A stretch of 9,051 nucleotides of DNA from a bacterium. Lineage in GTDB: Bacteria; Patescibacteriota; Minisyncoccia; Phycocordibacterales; Phycocordibacteraceae. The stretch is from NCBI GenBank assembly GCA_021802795.1, contig JAJZRH010000018.1, forward strand, positions 1 to 9,051, given 5' to 3'. Both the position numbers and the translations under genes were made by a program. How positions within the stretch are numbered: position 1 is the first letter of the stretch; every line of letters begins with the position of its first letter. This document shows positions 1 to 6,086 of this stretch, piece after piece. The notes under the pieces were generated by a model. The model was not told the DNA's origin. It made no database searches and saw only the letters and a list, made by a program, of their open reading frames with translations.

Positions 1-6
1 TGTTTC

Positions 7-35
7 TTGCATCTTTTTCGGGGGTAAGGTAGAGT
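7..35 (+). promoter_or_regulatory. Weak candidate promoter for the L3-L4-L23-L2 unit
   Basis: TTGCAT (7-12) is separated by 17 nt from TAGAGT (30-35). This matches the -35 consensus at 3 of 6 positions and the -10 at 4 of 6. It is clearly weaker than the other + strand promoters in the window. If real, the transcript would start near 42 and carry about 100 nt of leader before L3. The true promoter could instead lie upstream of the window, for example before an S10 gene. Confidence 0.28.
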
Positions 36-49
36 GCCCCTATCGCTAT

Positions 50-127
50 GACCCCATGCGGGTCCTCCAGCACATCGCGCCACGCGATTGCTGTGGCGCG
101 ATTTGCTTTGAAAATCTCTGATTTTCA
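50..127 (+). promoter_or_regulatory. Structured leader upstream of rplC: three consecutive hairpins
   Basis: Three inverted repeats follow one another. The first is GACCC (50-54) with GGGTC (60-64), loop 5. The second is ATCGCGCCAC (74-83) with GTGGCGCGAT (93-102), a perfect 10-bp stem with a 9-nt loop. The third is an 8-bp stem, 109-116 with 120-127, with loop TCT. The last ends 12 nt before the L3 start codon. No good U-run follows any of them, so a classical terminator is unlikely, although the second could be a poor terminator of an upstream gene. In Escherichia coli the S10 operon leader is a target of autogenous control by L4. Calling this a regulatory leader is by analogy of position only; no sequence similarity is claimed. 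Confidence 0.55.
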
Positions 128-139
128 CCCAACAAAAGA

Positions 140-754
140 ATGAAATTCATCCTCGCCAAGAAAGAGAAAATGACCCGTATTTTTACGGACGACGGCCGCG
201 CCTACGCGGGGACTATTCTCATTACCGACCCGGTCACGGTGACGCAGGTCAAGACGAAGGACGGCAAGGACGCCTACGCAGCCGTCCAGCTCGGTATGGG
301 TGAGCGCCGCACGAAGAACATCTCTAAGGCGGTCTTAGGCCACACGAAGGGCAAGGGATACGAAGCAATTCGCGAGTTCCGCACGGACACGCCGGCGGAG
401 GTCGGTTCCGCCATTGACGCCTCCATCTTCGCCGTCGGCGACGTGGTGCGCGTCTCGGGCATCACAAAGGGCAAGGGCTTCGCCGGCGTAGTGAAGCGCC
501 ACGGTTTCCACGGCGGCCCGCGCTCTCACGGCCAGAAGCACACGGAACGCTCTCCGGGCTCCATCGGAGGCTCGGGCGGCCGCGCCGGCGGCCGCGTTGT
601 GAAAGGCAAGCGCATGGCAGGCCGCATGGGCTCTGATCGCGTGACCGTGAAGAACTTGAAGGTCCTTGCCGTAGACGTGAAGGCCGGCGAGATAATCGTG
701 AGCGGCGCCGTGCCGGGCCGCCGCGGCACCATGCTCGAGGTAGTCTCCGCATAA
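140..754 (+). CDS. rplC: 50S ribosomal protein L3
   Basis: L3 is a primary 23S rRNA-binding protein needed early in 50S assembly; its long loop reaches toward the peptidyl transferase centre. The 204-aa product has the family N-terminus (KFILAKKEKMTRIF, residues 2-15), the second strand of the barrel around residues 97-117, and the basic loop with HGGPRSHGQKHTERSPGSIG near residues 124-143. The C-terminus ends in the usual GRRGTMLEV. Length is normal for bacterial L3. ATG 140 is preferred over the internal ATG at 170, because the residues between them align with the conserved L3 start. There is no clear Shine-Dalgarno (only an A-rich AAAAG). It is the first gene of unit 1 and lies 10 nt from the L4 start. 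Confidence 0.97.
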   Translation: MKFILAKKEKMTRIFTDDGRAYAGTILITDPVTVTQVKTKDGKDAYAAVQLGMGERRTKNISKAVLGHTKGKGYEAIREFRTDTPAEVGSAIDASIFAVGDVVRVSGITKGKGFAGVVKRHGFHGGPRSHGQKHTERSPGSIGGSGGRAGGRVVKGKRMAGRMGSDRVTVKNLKVLAVDVKAGEIIVSGAVPGRRGTMLEVVSA

Positions 755-764
755 TTTGAATACT

Positions 765-1529
765 ATGGCTACCGCAAAAAAGACTATGAAGACTAAAGCT
801 TCCGCAGGAAGCTCGTCCGGCGCTTCGCGCAGCAAAGCGCTTAGGAAGGAATACGTACCGATTGAGGCGGATATCTTCTCTATGGAAGGGAAGAAGGTCG
901 GCAGCATTGCGCTCCCGGAGGCCCTCTTCGGACAGCCGTGGCGCACGGACCTGGTGCACCAGGTCACGACCGCCATGCAGGCGAACCTCCGCCAGAACCG
1001 CGCACACACGAAGGATCGCTCCGAAGTCTCCGGCGGCGGCAAGAAGCCGTGGAAGCAGAAGGGCACCGGCCAGGCGCGCCACAGCTCCACGCGTTCCCCT
1101 ATCTGGCGCCACGGCGGCATCACGTTCGGCCCGCGCAACGTCCGCGACTACAGCGAGAAGATCAACCGCAAGATGCGCATCGGCGCCCTCCTCTCAGCGC
1201 TTTCCAAGAAGGCGAAGGACGGCGAGCTTATTCTCGTGGACAAGCTCTCTTTCGCAGCGCCGAAGACCTCCGTTGCGAAGTCGGCTATCGCGGCGCTCGC
1301 GAAGGGTGCGAACGCGGGCGCGCTCGCAACGAAGTCCAAGAACGCCGCGCTCCTTGCGCTCTCGTCCTACGACGCGAACGCTATCAAAAGTTTCAGCAAC
1401 TTCGGCAACCTGATGACGGAAGAGCTCCGCAACCTGAATCCGGTGGAGGTGCTTTCCCACAAGTACCTCATCATTGAGAATCCGGAAGCGGCTTTCAAGA
1501 CGCTCACTGCGCGCGCGAAGTCTAAATAA
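765..1529 (+). CDS. rplD: 50S ribosomal protein L4
   Basis: L4 binds 23S rRNA and lines the polypeptide exit tunnel with its extended loop. In E. coli it also represses its own operon. The 254-aa product is longer than the roughly 200-aa E. coli protein. A Lys/Ser/Ala-rich N-terminal extension of about 30 residues precedes the core, which starts near residue 31. The tunnel-loop signature GGGKKPWKQKGTGQARHSS (residues 90-108) followed by SPIWRHGGITFGP (111-123) is decisive. I chose ATG 765. A TTG at 756 in the same frame would add only three residues and would nearly abut the L3 stop. No Shine-Dalgarno is visible, and the base before ATG is T. L23 follows after 6 nt. Confidence 0.96.
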   Translation: MATAKKTMKTKASAGSSSGASRSKALRKEYVPIEADIFSMEGKKVGSIALPEALFGQPWRTDLVHQVTTAMQANLRQNRAHTKDRSEVSGGGKKPWKQKGTGQARHSSTRSPIWRHGGITFGPRNVRDYSEKINRKMRIGALLSALSKKAKDGELILVDKLSFAAPKTSVAKSAIAALAKGANAGALATKSKNAALLALSSYDANAIKSFSNFGNLMTEELRNLNPVEVLSHKYLIIENPEAAFKTLTARAKSK

Positions 1530-1535
1530 ATCACC

Positions 1536-1901
1536 ATGGCACTCTTCGGAACTACAAAGAAAGAAAAGAAGGAGAAAGTCGCTGTGAAGCGCCGCGCACG
1601 CACGGCCGCGCTTACGAGCGGCGCCGCGCATGAGATCATCCTCGCGCCGTGGTTCTCTGAGAAGGCGCTCATTGCGACCGAGAAGGGCGTCTACGCGTTC
1701 GCCGTTCCGCCGCGCGCGACGAAGGCCGAGATCGCAAGCGCCATTAAGGAGATCTACAACGTGGAACCCAAGAAGATCCGCGTTGTGAACCTCCCGGGCA
1801 AGCGCAAGATGATGCGCACGAAGCGCGGCATCGGTCAGCGCGCCGCGCGCACGAAGGCATACGTGTACCTGAACGCGGGCGACAGCATCCAGTTCGCATA
1901 A
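1536..1901 (+). CDS. rplW: 50S ribosomal protein L23
   Basis: L23 sits at the exit of the nascent-peptide tunnel, where trigger factor and SRP dock. The 121-aa product has the conserved core from about residue 34 (ILAPWFSEKALIATEKGVY). It continues through KAEIASAIKEIYNV (63-76), the basic loop NLPGKRKMMRTKRGIGQR (85-102) and a final strand AYVYLNAGDSIQF (108-120). A Lys/Arg/Ala-rich N-terminal extension of about 30 residues precedes the core and is probably disordered. The start context is ATCACCATG with no Shine-Dalgarno. It lies 6 nt from both L4 and L2, in the classical position. Confidence 0.96.
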   Translation: MALFGTTKKEKKEKVAVKRRARTAALTSGAAHEIILAPWFSEKALIATEKGVYAFAVPPRATKAEIASAIKEIYNVEPKKIRVVNLPGKRKMMRTKRGIGQRAARTKAYVYLNAGDSIQFA

Positions 1902-1907
1902 ACCAGT

Positions 1908-2756
1908 ATGAAAACCTACAAACCCACATCCAAGAGCCGCCGCCAGATGACCACGCTCCCGTACAAGGAGCTCCTCTCCGGGCACGCGCCGCACAAGCCC
2001 TTGCTCAAGAAGAAGAGCAACCAGGGCGGACGCAATGCATTCGGCCGCATCACCACCCGGCACCAGGGCGGCGGGCACAAGAAGCGCTTCCGCGATGTGG
2101 ATTTCTCTTACAACAAGAAGGACATTCCGGCGAAGATCGAAACCGTCGAGTACGATCCGTTCCGCAGCGCGTTCATCGGCCTCGCGCTTTATCGCGACGG
2201 CGAGCGCCGCTATGTTATTTTGCCGAAAGATGTAGGCGTGGGGAGCACGTTCATCGTCTCCGAGAATGCGCCGCTTACGCCGGGCAACCGCCTTCCGCTC
2301 GGCAAGATCCCGGTCGGCACGTTCATCTACAATATTGAGATCGCCCCCCTGGCAGGCGCCAGCCTCGTCCGTTCCGCCGGCAACTTCGCCGAGGTGGTCG
2401 CGCACGACGCGGGCTACGCGCAGGTGAAGCTTCCGTCGACCGAAATCCGCAAGGTCTCCGACCTCGCCTGGGCTTCTATCGGCGCTGTCGGCAATGAGGA
2501 GTACAACCTCGTCGTCATCGGCAAGGCCGGCCGCTCGCGCTGGATGGGCATCCGCCCGACGGTGCGCGGCACGGCGATGAACCCGGTTGACCACCCGCAC
2601 GGCGGCGGCGAAGGCAAGCAGGGCCGCGGTTTGCGCCGCGCAAAGAGCAAGTGGGGCAAGCCCACCGGCAAAGGCCAGAAGACCCGCACGCCGAAGAAAT
2701 ACTCAAACGTCTTCATCGTCTCCCGCCGCAAAGTCGGGAAGAAGCGCAAGGGCTAA
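1908..2756 (+). CDS. rplB: 50S ribosomal protein L2
   Basis: L2 is one of the most conserved 50S proteins. It is required for subunit association and lies near the peptidyl transferase centre. The 282-aa product is full length. It has the N-terminal RNA-binding region with NQGGRNAFGRITTRHQGGGH (residues 38-57), a central OB/SH3-like core, and the C-terminal motif MNPVDHPHGGGEGK (224-237). That motif includes the conserved histidine pair H229 and H231; the position of H229 matches the functionally important E. coli His229. The basic tail ends KRKG. The start context is CCAGTATG without a Shine-Dalgarno. L2 is the last gene of unit 1: an intrinsic terminator starts 4 nt after its stop, unlike the classical S10 operon, in which L2 runs directly into S19. 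Confidence 0.98.
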   Translation: MKTYKPTSKSRRQMTTLPYKELLSGHAPHKPLLKKKSNQGGRNAFGRITTRHQGGGHKKRFRDVDFSYNKKDIPAKIETVEYDPFRSAFIGLALYRDGERRYVILPKDVGVGSTFIVSENAPLTPGNRLPLGKIPVGTFIYNIEIAPLAGASLVRSAGNFAEVVAHDAGYAQVKLPSTEIRKVSDLAWASIGAVGNEEYNLVVIGKAGRSRWMGIRPTVRGTAMNPVDHPHGGGEGKQGRGLRRAKSKWGKPTGKGQKTRTPKKYSNVFIVSRRKVGKKRKG

Positions 2757-2760
2757 TTGT

Positions 2761-2801
2761 AAAAATAAAAACACCCGCAACAAGCGGGTGTTTTTATTTT
2801 T
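2761..2801. terminator. Bidirectional intrinsic terminator between rplB and the convergent DUF3298 gene
   Basis: A perfect 18-bp inverted repeat spans 2761-2778 and 2784-2801 around the loop AACAA. The GC core is ACACCCGC paired with GCGGGTGT, flanked by an A-run on one side and a T-run (TTTTTATTTTT) on the other, so it can terminate in both directions. It starts 4 nt after the L2 stop and ends one base before the stop codon of the minus-strand gene. It therefore closes both convergent transcripts. Confidence 0.95.
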
Positions 2802-3563
2802 CTAGCGGTACTCCGGTTTCAGGATGCTGGAGAGCTCGGAGAGCGGCAGTTGAAGCGTTTGCGGGCCGGCGGCGTAGGGGGCGACGGCGTAGGGGTCGAA
2901 CAGGATGCCCAGCGTGCCGTTATCGATGAAGAAGGCCGAGAAACTCTTATCTTCCGGTACGGTACCGGCATTCAGCATGCGGGCGTCCGTCGCGTCCGGT
3001 CCGATGACGGCCGGCAACTTTGCGCGGGCAAGCGTGGAGAGCGTGCCGAGGTAATCCGAGCCCGGCAGGAACAGATCGGCGAGCGCGACCGGCGCGCCGG
3101 TTGCGGTATTGAAGGTGAACGTATGGAAGAACAGGTTGCCGTGCGCGCCGAGCGTATCCAGGTAGGTCGTGAACACATAGGAAATGGTGCGCGGCGAGGA
3201 GAAAACCAGGTACACGATGTTCAGTTTTTCTTTCCGTCCCTGGTCAAAGCCCATCATCTTGATGTCCTGCGGCGTGAGGTTGCTGAAATTGCCGTCGGTC
3301 TTGAACTGCGTGATGGTATCGGCGACGAAATTCTGCATGAGCGCGATGGCCGCGGCGTTCGCGTTGCCGCGAAGCGGCGTGCTCGTCGCATAATTGGCGG
3401 TGATGTCGTAGTACGGGGCATGCTCGGCGAAATCTCCCGCCGGCAGGGGAAGGGCCGCGGCGTCGGGCGCCTTTGCCGGCGCGGGCCGGAATGCGGCGTA
3501 GAGAACCGCCCCCGCGAGAACAACAAGGAGGGCGGCGAAACCAACGAAATTGTTTTTCTGCAT
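2802..3563 (-). CDS. Membrane-anchored DUF4163/DUF3298-like extracytoplasmic protein
   Basis: The 253-aa product starts MQKNNF, with a hydrophobic segment at residues 7-25 (GFAALLVVLAGAVLYAAF from residue 8). A Pro/Ala-rich linker follows (26-45), so it looks like a signal anchor with the rest outside the cell. There is no lipobox cysteine. From residue 50 (YYDITANYATSTPL, then an N/A-rich helix) to about 155 it resembles DUF4163, including a GAHGN element (139-143). Residues 156-250 (GAPVALADLFLPGSDYLGTL, then GILFDPYAVAPYAAGP at 219-234) fit DUF3298. These domains occur in RsiV-type anti-sigma factors and PdaC-type envelope proteins, but no sigma-factor partner is visible here. The assignment comes from recognised motifs, not a search. 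An upstream in-frame start at 3635 would prepend 24 polar residues before the membrane segment and overlap the promoter region, so ATG 3563 is preferred. The gene converges on rplB and is GC-rich like its neighbours. Confidence 0.85.
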   Translation of the reverse strand: MQKNNFVGFAALLVVLAGAVLYAAFRPAPAKAPDAAALPLPAGDFAEHAPYYDITANYATSTPLRGNANAAAIALMQNFVADTITQFKTDGNFSNLTPQDIKMMGFDQGRKEKLNIVYLVFSSPRTISYVFTTYLDTLGAHGNLFFHTFTFNTATGAPVALADLFLPGSDYLGTLSTLARAKLPAVIGPDATDARMLNAGTVPEDKSFSAFFIDNGTLGILFDPYAVAPYAAGPQTLQLPLSELSSILKPEYR

Positions 3564-3596
3564 GGTCCCCAGTGTACCAAACGAAAGGGTTTTGGA

Positions 3597-3635
3597 GCAG
3601 TTTTTATAAACTGCGATATATACACGATATGTCAA
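3597..3635 (-). promoter_or_regulatory. Candidate promoter with overlapping palindrome for the DUF3298 gene
   Basis: On the minus strand a perfect TTGACA lies at 3635-3630, and AT-rich TTATAA lies at 3609-3604. The spacer is 20 nt, longer than the usual 16-18, so the -10 assignment is uncertain. The TTATAA sits in the centre of a perfect 7-bp palindrome, GCAGTTT-TTAT-AAACTGC (3597-3614). That is a plausible operator, or a 5' hairpin if transcription starts upstream. The gene's ATG lies 33 nt further on. Confidence 0.4.
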
Positions 3636-3682
3636 GGTTCTGAAACGGGCTAGGATTTATGAGGGTGTTTTGGAACGGTAGT

Positions 3683-3711
3683 TTGACTTCAGAATCACCT
3701 TCCTGTATCTT
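3683..3711 (+). promoter_or_regulatory. Promoter for the S19-to-L5 unit
   Basis: TTGACT (3683-3688) is followed, after exactly 17 nt, by TATCTT (3706-3711). The -35 matches the housekeeping consensus at 5 of 6 positions and the -10 at 4 of 6, with TG just before it. It sits about 40 nt upstream of the S19 ATG, in the gap made by the minus-strand gene. It is needed because unit 1 is terminated after L2. The predicted start is near 3718. Confidence 0.75.
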
Positions 3712-3719
3712 TGGGTTAT

Positions 3720-3735
3720 CTCGCGCTTGCGCGGG
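3720..3735 (+). promoter_or_regulatory. 5'-terminal CUUG-tetraloop hairpin in the rpsS leader
   Basis: CTCGCG (3720-3725) pairs with CGCGGG (3730-3735), with one U-G pair, around the loop CTTG. The loop is closed by G-C, the known stable CUUG tetraloop configuration. It starts 9 nt after the -10 box, so it would be at or near the RNA 5' end, and it is followed by CTTTTC. It may protect the 5' end or act as a weak attenuator. The S19 start is 15 nt downstream. Confidence 0.6.
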
Positions 3736-3750
3736 CTTTTCATTCACTGT

Positions 3751-4101
3751 ATGTCTCGCTCACTCAAAAAAGGGCCTTTTGTGGACGCAAAACTCCTCAA
3801 GAAGCTCATTGATAAGAAACCGGCTTCCGCCGGGGTTATTAAGACGTGGGCGCGCCGCAGCCAGATAAGCCCGGAAATGGTCGGATTCACGTTCGGCGTC
3901 CATAACGGCAAGTCGCACATCGAATTCACGGTCTCCGAGGAGATGGTGGGGCACCGCTTGGGCGAATTCTCGCCGACCAAGAAGTTCCTGCGCCACGGCG
4001 GCAAGATGCAGAAGGAGATGGAGGCCAAGAAGCAGCAGGCGGAAATAGCGTCCGCGAAGGCCGCTAAGGAGCCCGCGGCAGCCGCGCCCGCTAAGAAATA
4101 A
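3751..4101 (+). CDS. rpsS: 30S ribosomal protein S19 with a C-terminal Lys/Ala tail
   Basis: S19 is a head protein of the 30S subunit that binds with S13 and contacts the A-site and intersubunit bridge region. The start [18 protein letters not shown] and the core motifs [20 protein letters not shown] (residues 33-52) and [17 protein letters not shown] (63-79) identify it. The product is 116 aa against about 90 in most bacteria. The excess is a C-terminal tail from about residue 88, rich in Lys, Ala and Glu and ending AAAAPAKK. In-frame TTG 3727 is rejected as a start because it falls inside the leader hairpin and lacks conservation with the family start. The context is CACTGTATG without a Shine-Dalgarno. 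First gene of unit 2. Confidence 0.96.
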   Translation: MSRSLKKGPFVDAKLLKKLIDKKPASAGVIKTWARRSQISPEMVGFTFGVHNGKSHIEFTVSEEMVGHRLGEFSPTKKFLRHGGKMQKEMEAKKQQAEIASAKAAKEPAAAAPAKK

Positions 4102-4104
4102 GGT

Positions 4105-4425
4105 ATGGCAACTGCACACCTCAAGAGCTATAACCAGACCCCGCGCAAAGTCCGCCTTGTGACGGACCTGGTGAAGGGCAAGAAAGTGAAGGACGCGCTC
4201 GTCGCGCTTGAATTCCTGCCGCGCCGCGCCGCCGAACCCATTGCCAAGCTCATCAAGAGCGCGGTCGCGAACGCGAAGGGGCAGGGGGAGGACGTGGAAA
4301 AGCTCAAAGTGCAATCCATCACCGTTGAGAGCGCCGGCATGCTGAAGAAATACATGCCGCGCGCCTTCGGCCGCGCTTCGGCCATCCGCCGCCGCAAGTC
4401 CCAGGTTAAGGTGACGCTTGCCTAA
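4105..4425 (+). CDS. rplV: 50S ribosomal protein L22
   Basis: L22 contacts all 23S rRNA domains, and its beta-hairpin lines the narrow part of the exit tunnel. The 106-aa product has the N-terminal YNQTPRKVRLVTDLVKGK (residues 9-26), the ALVALEFLPRRAAEPIAKLI helix region (31-50) and the tunnel hairpin MPRAFGRASAIRRRKSQVKV (84-103). The SHI found in most bacteria near the end of the hairpin reads SQV here. It lies 3 nt after the S19 stop and 7 nt before S3. The start context is AAGGTATG; the AAGG is too close to the ATG to be a useful Shine-Dalgarno. Confidence 0.97.
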   Translation: MATAHLKSYNQTPRKVRLVTDLVKGKKVKDALVALEFLPRRAAEPIAKLIKSAVANAKGQGEDVEKLKVQSITVESAGMLKKYMPRAFGRASAIRRRKSQVKVTLA

Positions 4426-4432
4426 TTTTGAT

Positions 4433-5149
4433 ATGACACACACCGTACATCCTTACGCACACCGCCTCGGCATCATCCGGGACTGGAAGAGCCGCTGGTT
4501 CGCCGCAGATAAGAAGAGCTACCGCGAGAACATCAAGGTGGACGAGACGCTGCGCCGTTTCCTGACGAAGCGCTTGCGCGGCACATACACTTCAGGCATC
4601 GACATCGAACGCTCCGCGGGCGAACTGCGCGTCATCCTTTCGACCGCCCGCCCGGGACTCGTCATCGGCCGCTCCGGCGAGAACGCGACCAAGCTCCGCG
4701 CGGAACTCACGGAAGTCGTCCGCAAGGTCGCTCCGAACGCGCTCCCCGCCGGCAAGCAGGTGAAGTTCGACATCAATGAGATACGCCAGCCGGAGACGGA
4801 CGCGGCGGTCGTCGCCTACATGATCGCCGAGGGGCTCGAGAAGCGCATGCCGTTCCGCCGCGTGCTCAAGTCGACGATCGAGAAGGTCATCGCCGTCCGC
4901 GAGGTCGAGGGCGTGCGCATCGCGCTTTCCGGCCGCTTGGGCGGCGCGGAGATGAGCCGCAAGGAGGAGCTCAAGAAGGGCCGCATTCCGCTCCAGACCT
5001 TCCGCGCCGACATTGATTTTGCGCACGAGCAGGCGTATCTGCCGTACGGCGTCATCGGCATCAAGGTGTGGATCTATCGCGGCAACGTGTACCAGGACAA
5101 GAAGGCGCCGGTCCGTATGCCGTCCTCGGAAAACGCGCCCCGCGGCTAA
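4433..5149 (+). CDS. rpsC: 30S ribosomal protein S3
   Basis: S3 sits at the mRNA entry channel and contributes to the ribosome's helicase activity. The 238-aa product has the start VHPYAHRLGIIRDWKSRWF (residues 5-23). The KH-type RNA-binding fold carries the loop VIGRSGE (77-83, GRSG as the GxxG). The C-terminal domain has FRRVLKS (141-147, basic residues in the mRNA channel), SGRLGGAEMSR (166-176) and YGVIGIKVWIYRG (205-217). I chose ATG 4433; the upstream TTG at 4418 would overlap L22 and add five residues with no family support. The context is TTGATATG without a Shine-Dalgarno. Confidence 0.97.
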   Translation: MTHTVHPYAHRLGIIRDWKSRWFAADKKSYRENIKVDETLRRFLTKRLRGTYTSGIDIERSAGELRVILSTARPGLVIGRSGENATKLRAELTEVVRKVAPNALPAGKQVKFDINEIRQPETDAAVVAYMIAEGLEKRMPFRRVLKSTIEKVIAVREVEGVRIALSGRLGGAEMSRKEELKKGRIPLQTFRADIDFAHEQAYLPYGVIGIKVWIYRGNVYQDKKAPVRMPSSENAPRG

Positions 5150-5158
5150 TATTTTCGT

Positions 5159-5578
5159 ATGTTGTTTCCCAAAAAAGTTAAGCACCGCAAGTGGCAGACC
5201 CAGCGTCTGTCGCAGAAGAATCTCAACCGCCCCGACACGCGCGGCGTGACGGTCGCGTTCGGCTCCTTCGGGCTGAAGGCGCTCACGAATGCCCGCGTGA
5301 CCAGCAATCAGATCGAAGCGGCGCGCAAAGTGCTTACGCGCGCGACCGCGAAGACCGGCAAGCTCTGGATCCGCATTTTCCCGGACCGTCCGGTGACGGC
5401 CAAGCCGGCGGAAGTGGGCATGGGTAGCGGCAAGGGCGATCCGAAGCACTACGTCTTCCAGGTGCGCCCCGGACGCATCCTCTTTGAGATGGACGGCGTG
5501 GACGAGAAGGTCGCTCGCGCGCACATGCGCCAGGCCGGCATGAAGCTCCCGGTGAAGACGACCATCGTCACCCGCTAA
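5159..5578 (+). CDS. rplP: 50S ribosomal protein L16
   Basis: L16 organises the aminoacyl-tRNA site region of the 50S. The 139-aa product is of normal length, with [13 protein letters not shown] (1-13), [14 protein letters not shown] (29-42), the [11 protein letters not shown] helix (52-62), [20 protein letters not shown] (68-87) and [13 protein letters not shown] (88-100). In E. coli the residue just before the MGxGKG motif is Arg81, which is hydroxylated; here the equivalent is Gly87. The C-terminus [11 protein letters not shown] is typical. The start context is TTTTCGTATG, 9 nt after S3, with no Shine-Dalgarno. Confidence 0.97.
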   Translation: MLFPKKVKHRKWQTQRLSQKNLNRPDTRGVTVAFGSFGLKALTNARVTSNQIEAARKVLTRATAKTGKLWIRIFPDRPVTAKPAEVGMGSGKGDPKHYVFQVRPGRILFEMDGVDEKVARAHMRQAGMKLPVKTTIVTR

Positions 5579-5599
5579 CATTGCTATTTTCCTACTTGT

Positions 5600-5803
5600 A
5601 TGACAAAAAAAGAAAGCATGACGACCAAGACCGATCAGGAGCTCGCAAAGCTTCTCGTTGATACGCGCAATGAACTGCGCACGGAGCGTTTTTCGGCCGC
5701 CGGCGCGCGCGCCAAGGACACGAACGCGAAAGGGAAGCTCCGCACGAAGATCGCGCGCGTACTTACCGAGCAGCACGCCCGCGTCTTGAAGGCCGCCCAA
5801 TAA
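5600..5803 (+). CDS. rpmC: 50S ribosomal protein L29
   Basis: L29 is a small helical protein near the tunnel exit, next to L23. The 67-aa product shows the family pattern: a first helix with TDQELAKLLVDTRNELRTER (residues 11-30), then a second basic helix (KLRTKIARVLTEQHARVL, 46-63). ATG 5600 is used; an internal ATG at 5618 (MTTKTDQEL) is an alternative that would give 61 aa and fits the family start about equally well. The 21-nt gap from L16 is the longest inside unit 2 and is pyrimidine-rich (TATTTTCCTACTTGT), with no Shine-Dalgarno. Confidence 0.92.
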   Translation: MTKKESMTTKTDQELAKLLVDTRNELRTERFSAAGARAKDTNAKGKLRTKIARVLTEQHARVLKAAQ

Positions 5804-5807
5804 TTGT

Positions 5808-6083
5808 ATGGAACAAAAAACTATTCGCCCCCAGTCGTTCGTCGGCATCGTCGTGAAAACGGCGATGAAGGACACGGCTACGGTCAAAGTGGACCGCTAC
5901 GTGAAGAACGCGAAATACAAGAAGTATTTCGTGCGCTCGAAGAAGTACCTTGTCCATAATCCGGGCAACACGGTGAAAGTCGGCGATACGGTCACCATCG
6001 TGGCGACGCGCCCCATTTCCAAGCTGAAGCACTTCGTCATCGATTCGACGAAGACCGTTTCGGCGGCGAACGAAAACGATTAA
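5808..6083 (+). CDS. rpsQ: 30S ribosomal protein S17
   Basis: S17 is an early-binding 30S body protein with an OB fold. The 91-aa product contains FVGIVVKTAMKDTATVKVDR (residues 11-30), then YKKYFVRSKKYLVHNP (37-52) and VGDTVTIVATRPISKLKHF (58-76). The last is the characteristic GDxVxIxxxRPxSKxK signature. Length is normal. It lies 4 nt after L29 and 3 nt before L14, so the classical end of the S10 operon runs straight into the classical start of spc. The start context is AATTGTATG, without a Shine-Dalgarno. Confidence 0.96.
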   Translation: MEQKTIRPQSFVGIVVKTAMKDTATVKVDRYVKNAKYKKYFVRSKKYLVHNPGNTVKVGDTVTIVATRPISKLKHFVIDSTKTVSAANEND

Positions 6084-6086
6084 CCT

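Noticed and set aside
74..104. 10-bp hairpin as terminator of an upstream gene
   Set aside because: Only TTGCTTTG follows the stem and no upstream coding end is visible, so I list it as a leader hairpin and keep terminator only as an alternative.
1194..2600. 468-codon open frame on the minus strand across L4, L23 and L2
   Set aside because: It lies antisense to three certain ribosomal genes. Its translation is Arg/Ala/Leu-rich without motifs, as expected from strong GC codon bias. It has no promoter or ribosome-binding support.
2850..3653. 267-codon + strand frame opposite the DUF3298 gene
   Set aside because: The minus-strand frame has a membrane anchor, domain motifs and a terminator at its stop. 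The + frame is Arg/Gly/Glu-rich without motifs.
3659..3868. ATG-started + strand frame between the DUF3298 gene and S19
   Set aside because: It contains the S19 promoter and then overlaps S19 out of frame; there is no ribosome-binding site and no family resemblance.
4592..5887. 431-codon open frame on the minus strand across S3, L16 and L29
   Set aside because: Same explanation: a long antisense frame created by codon bias in certain coding genes, with no recognisable domain.
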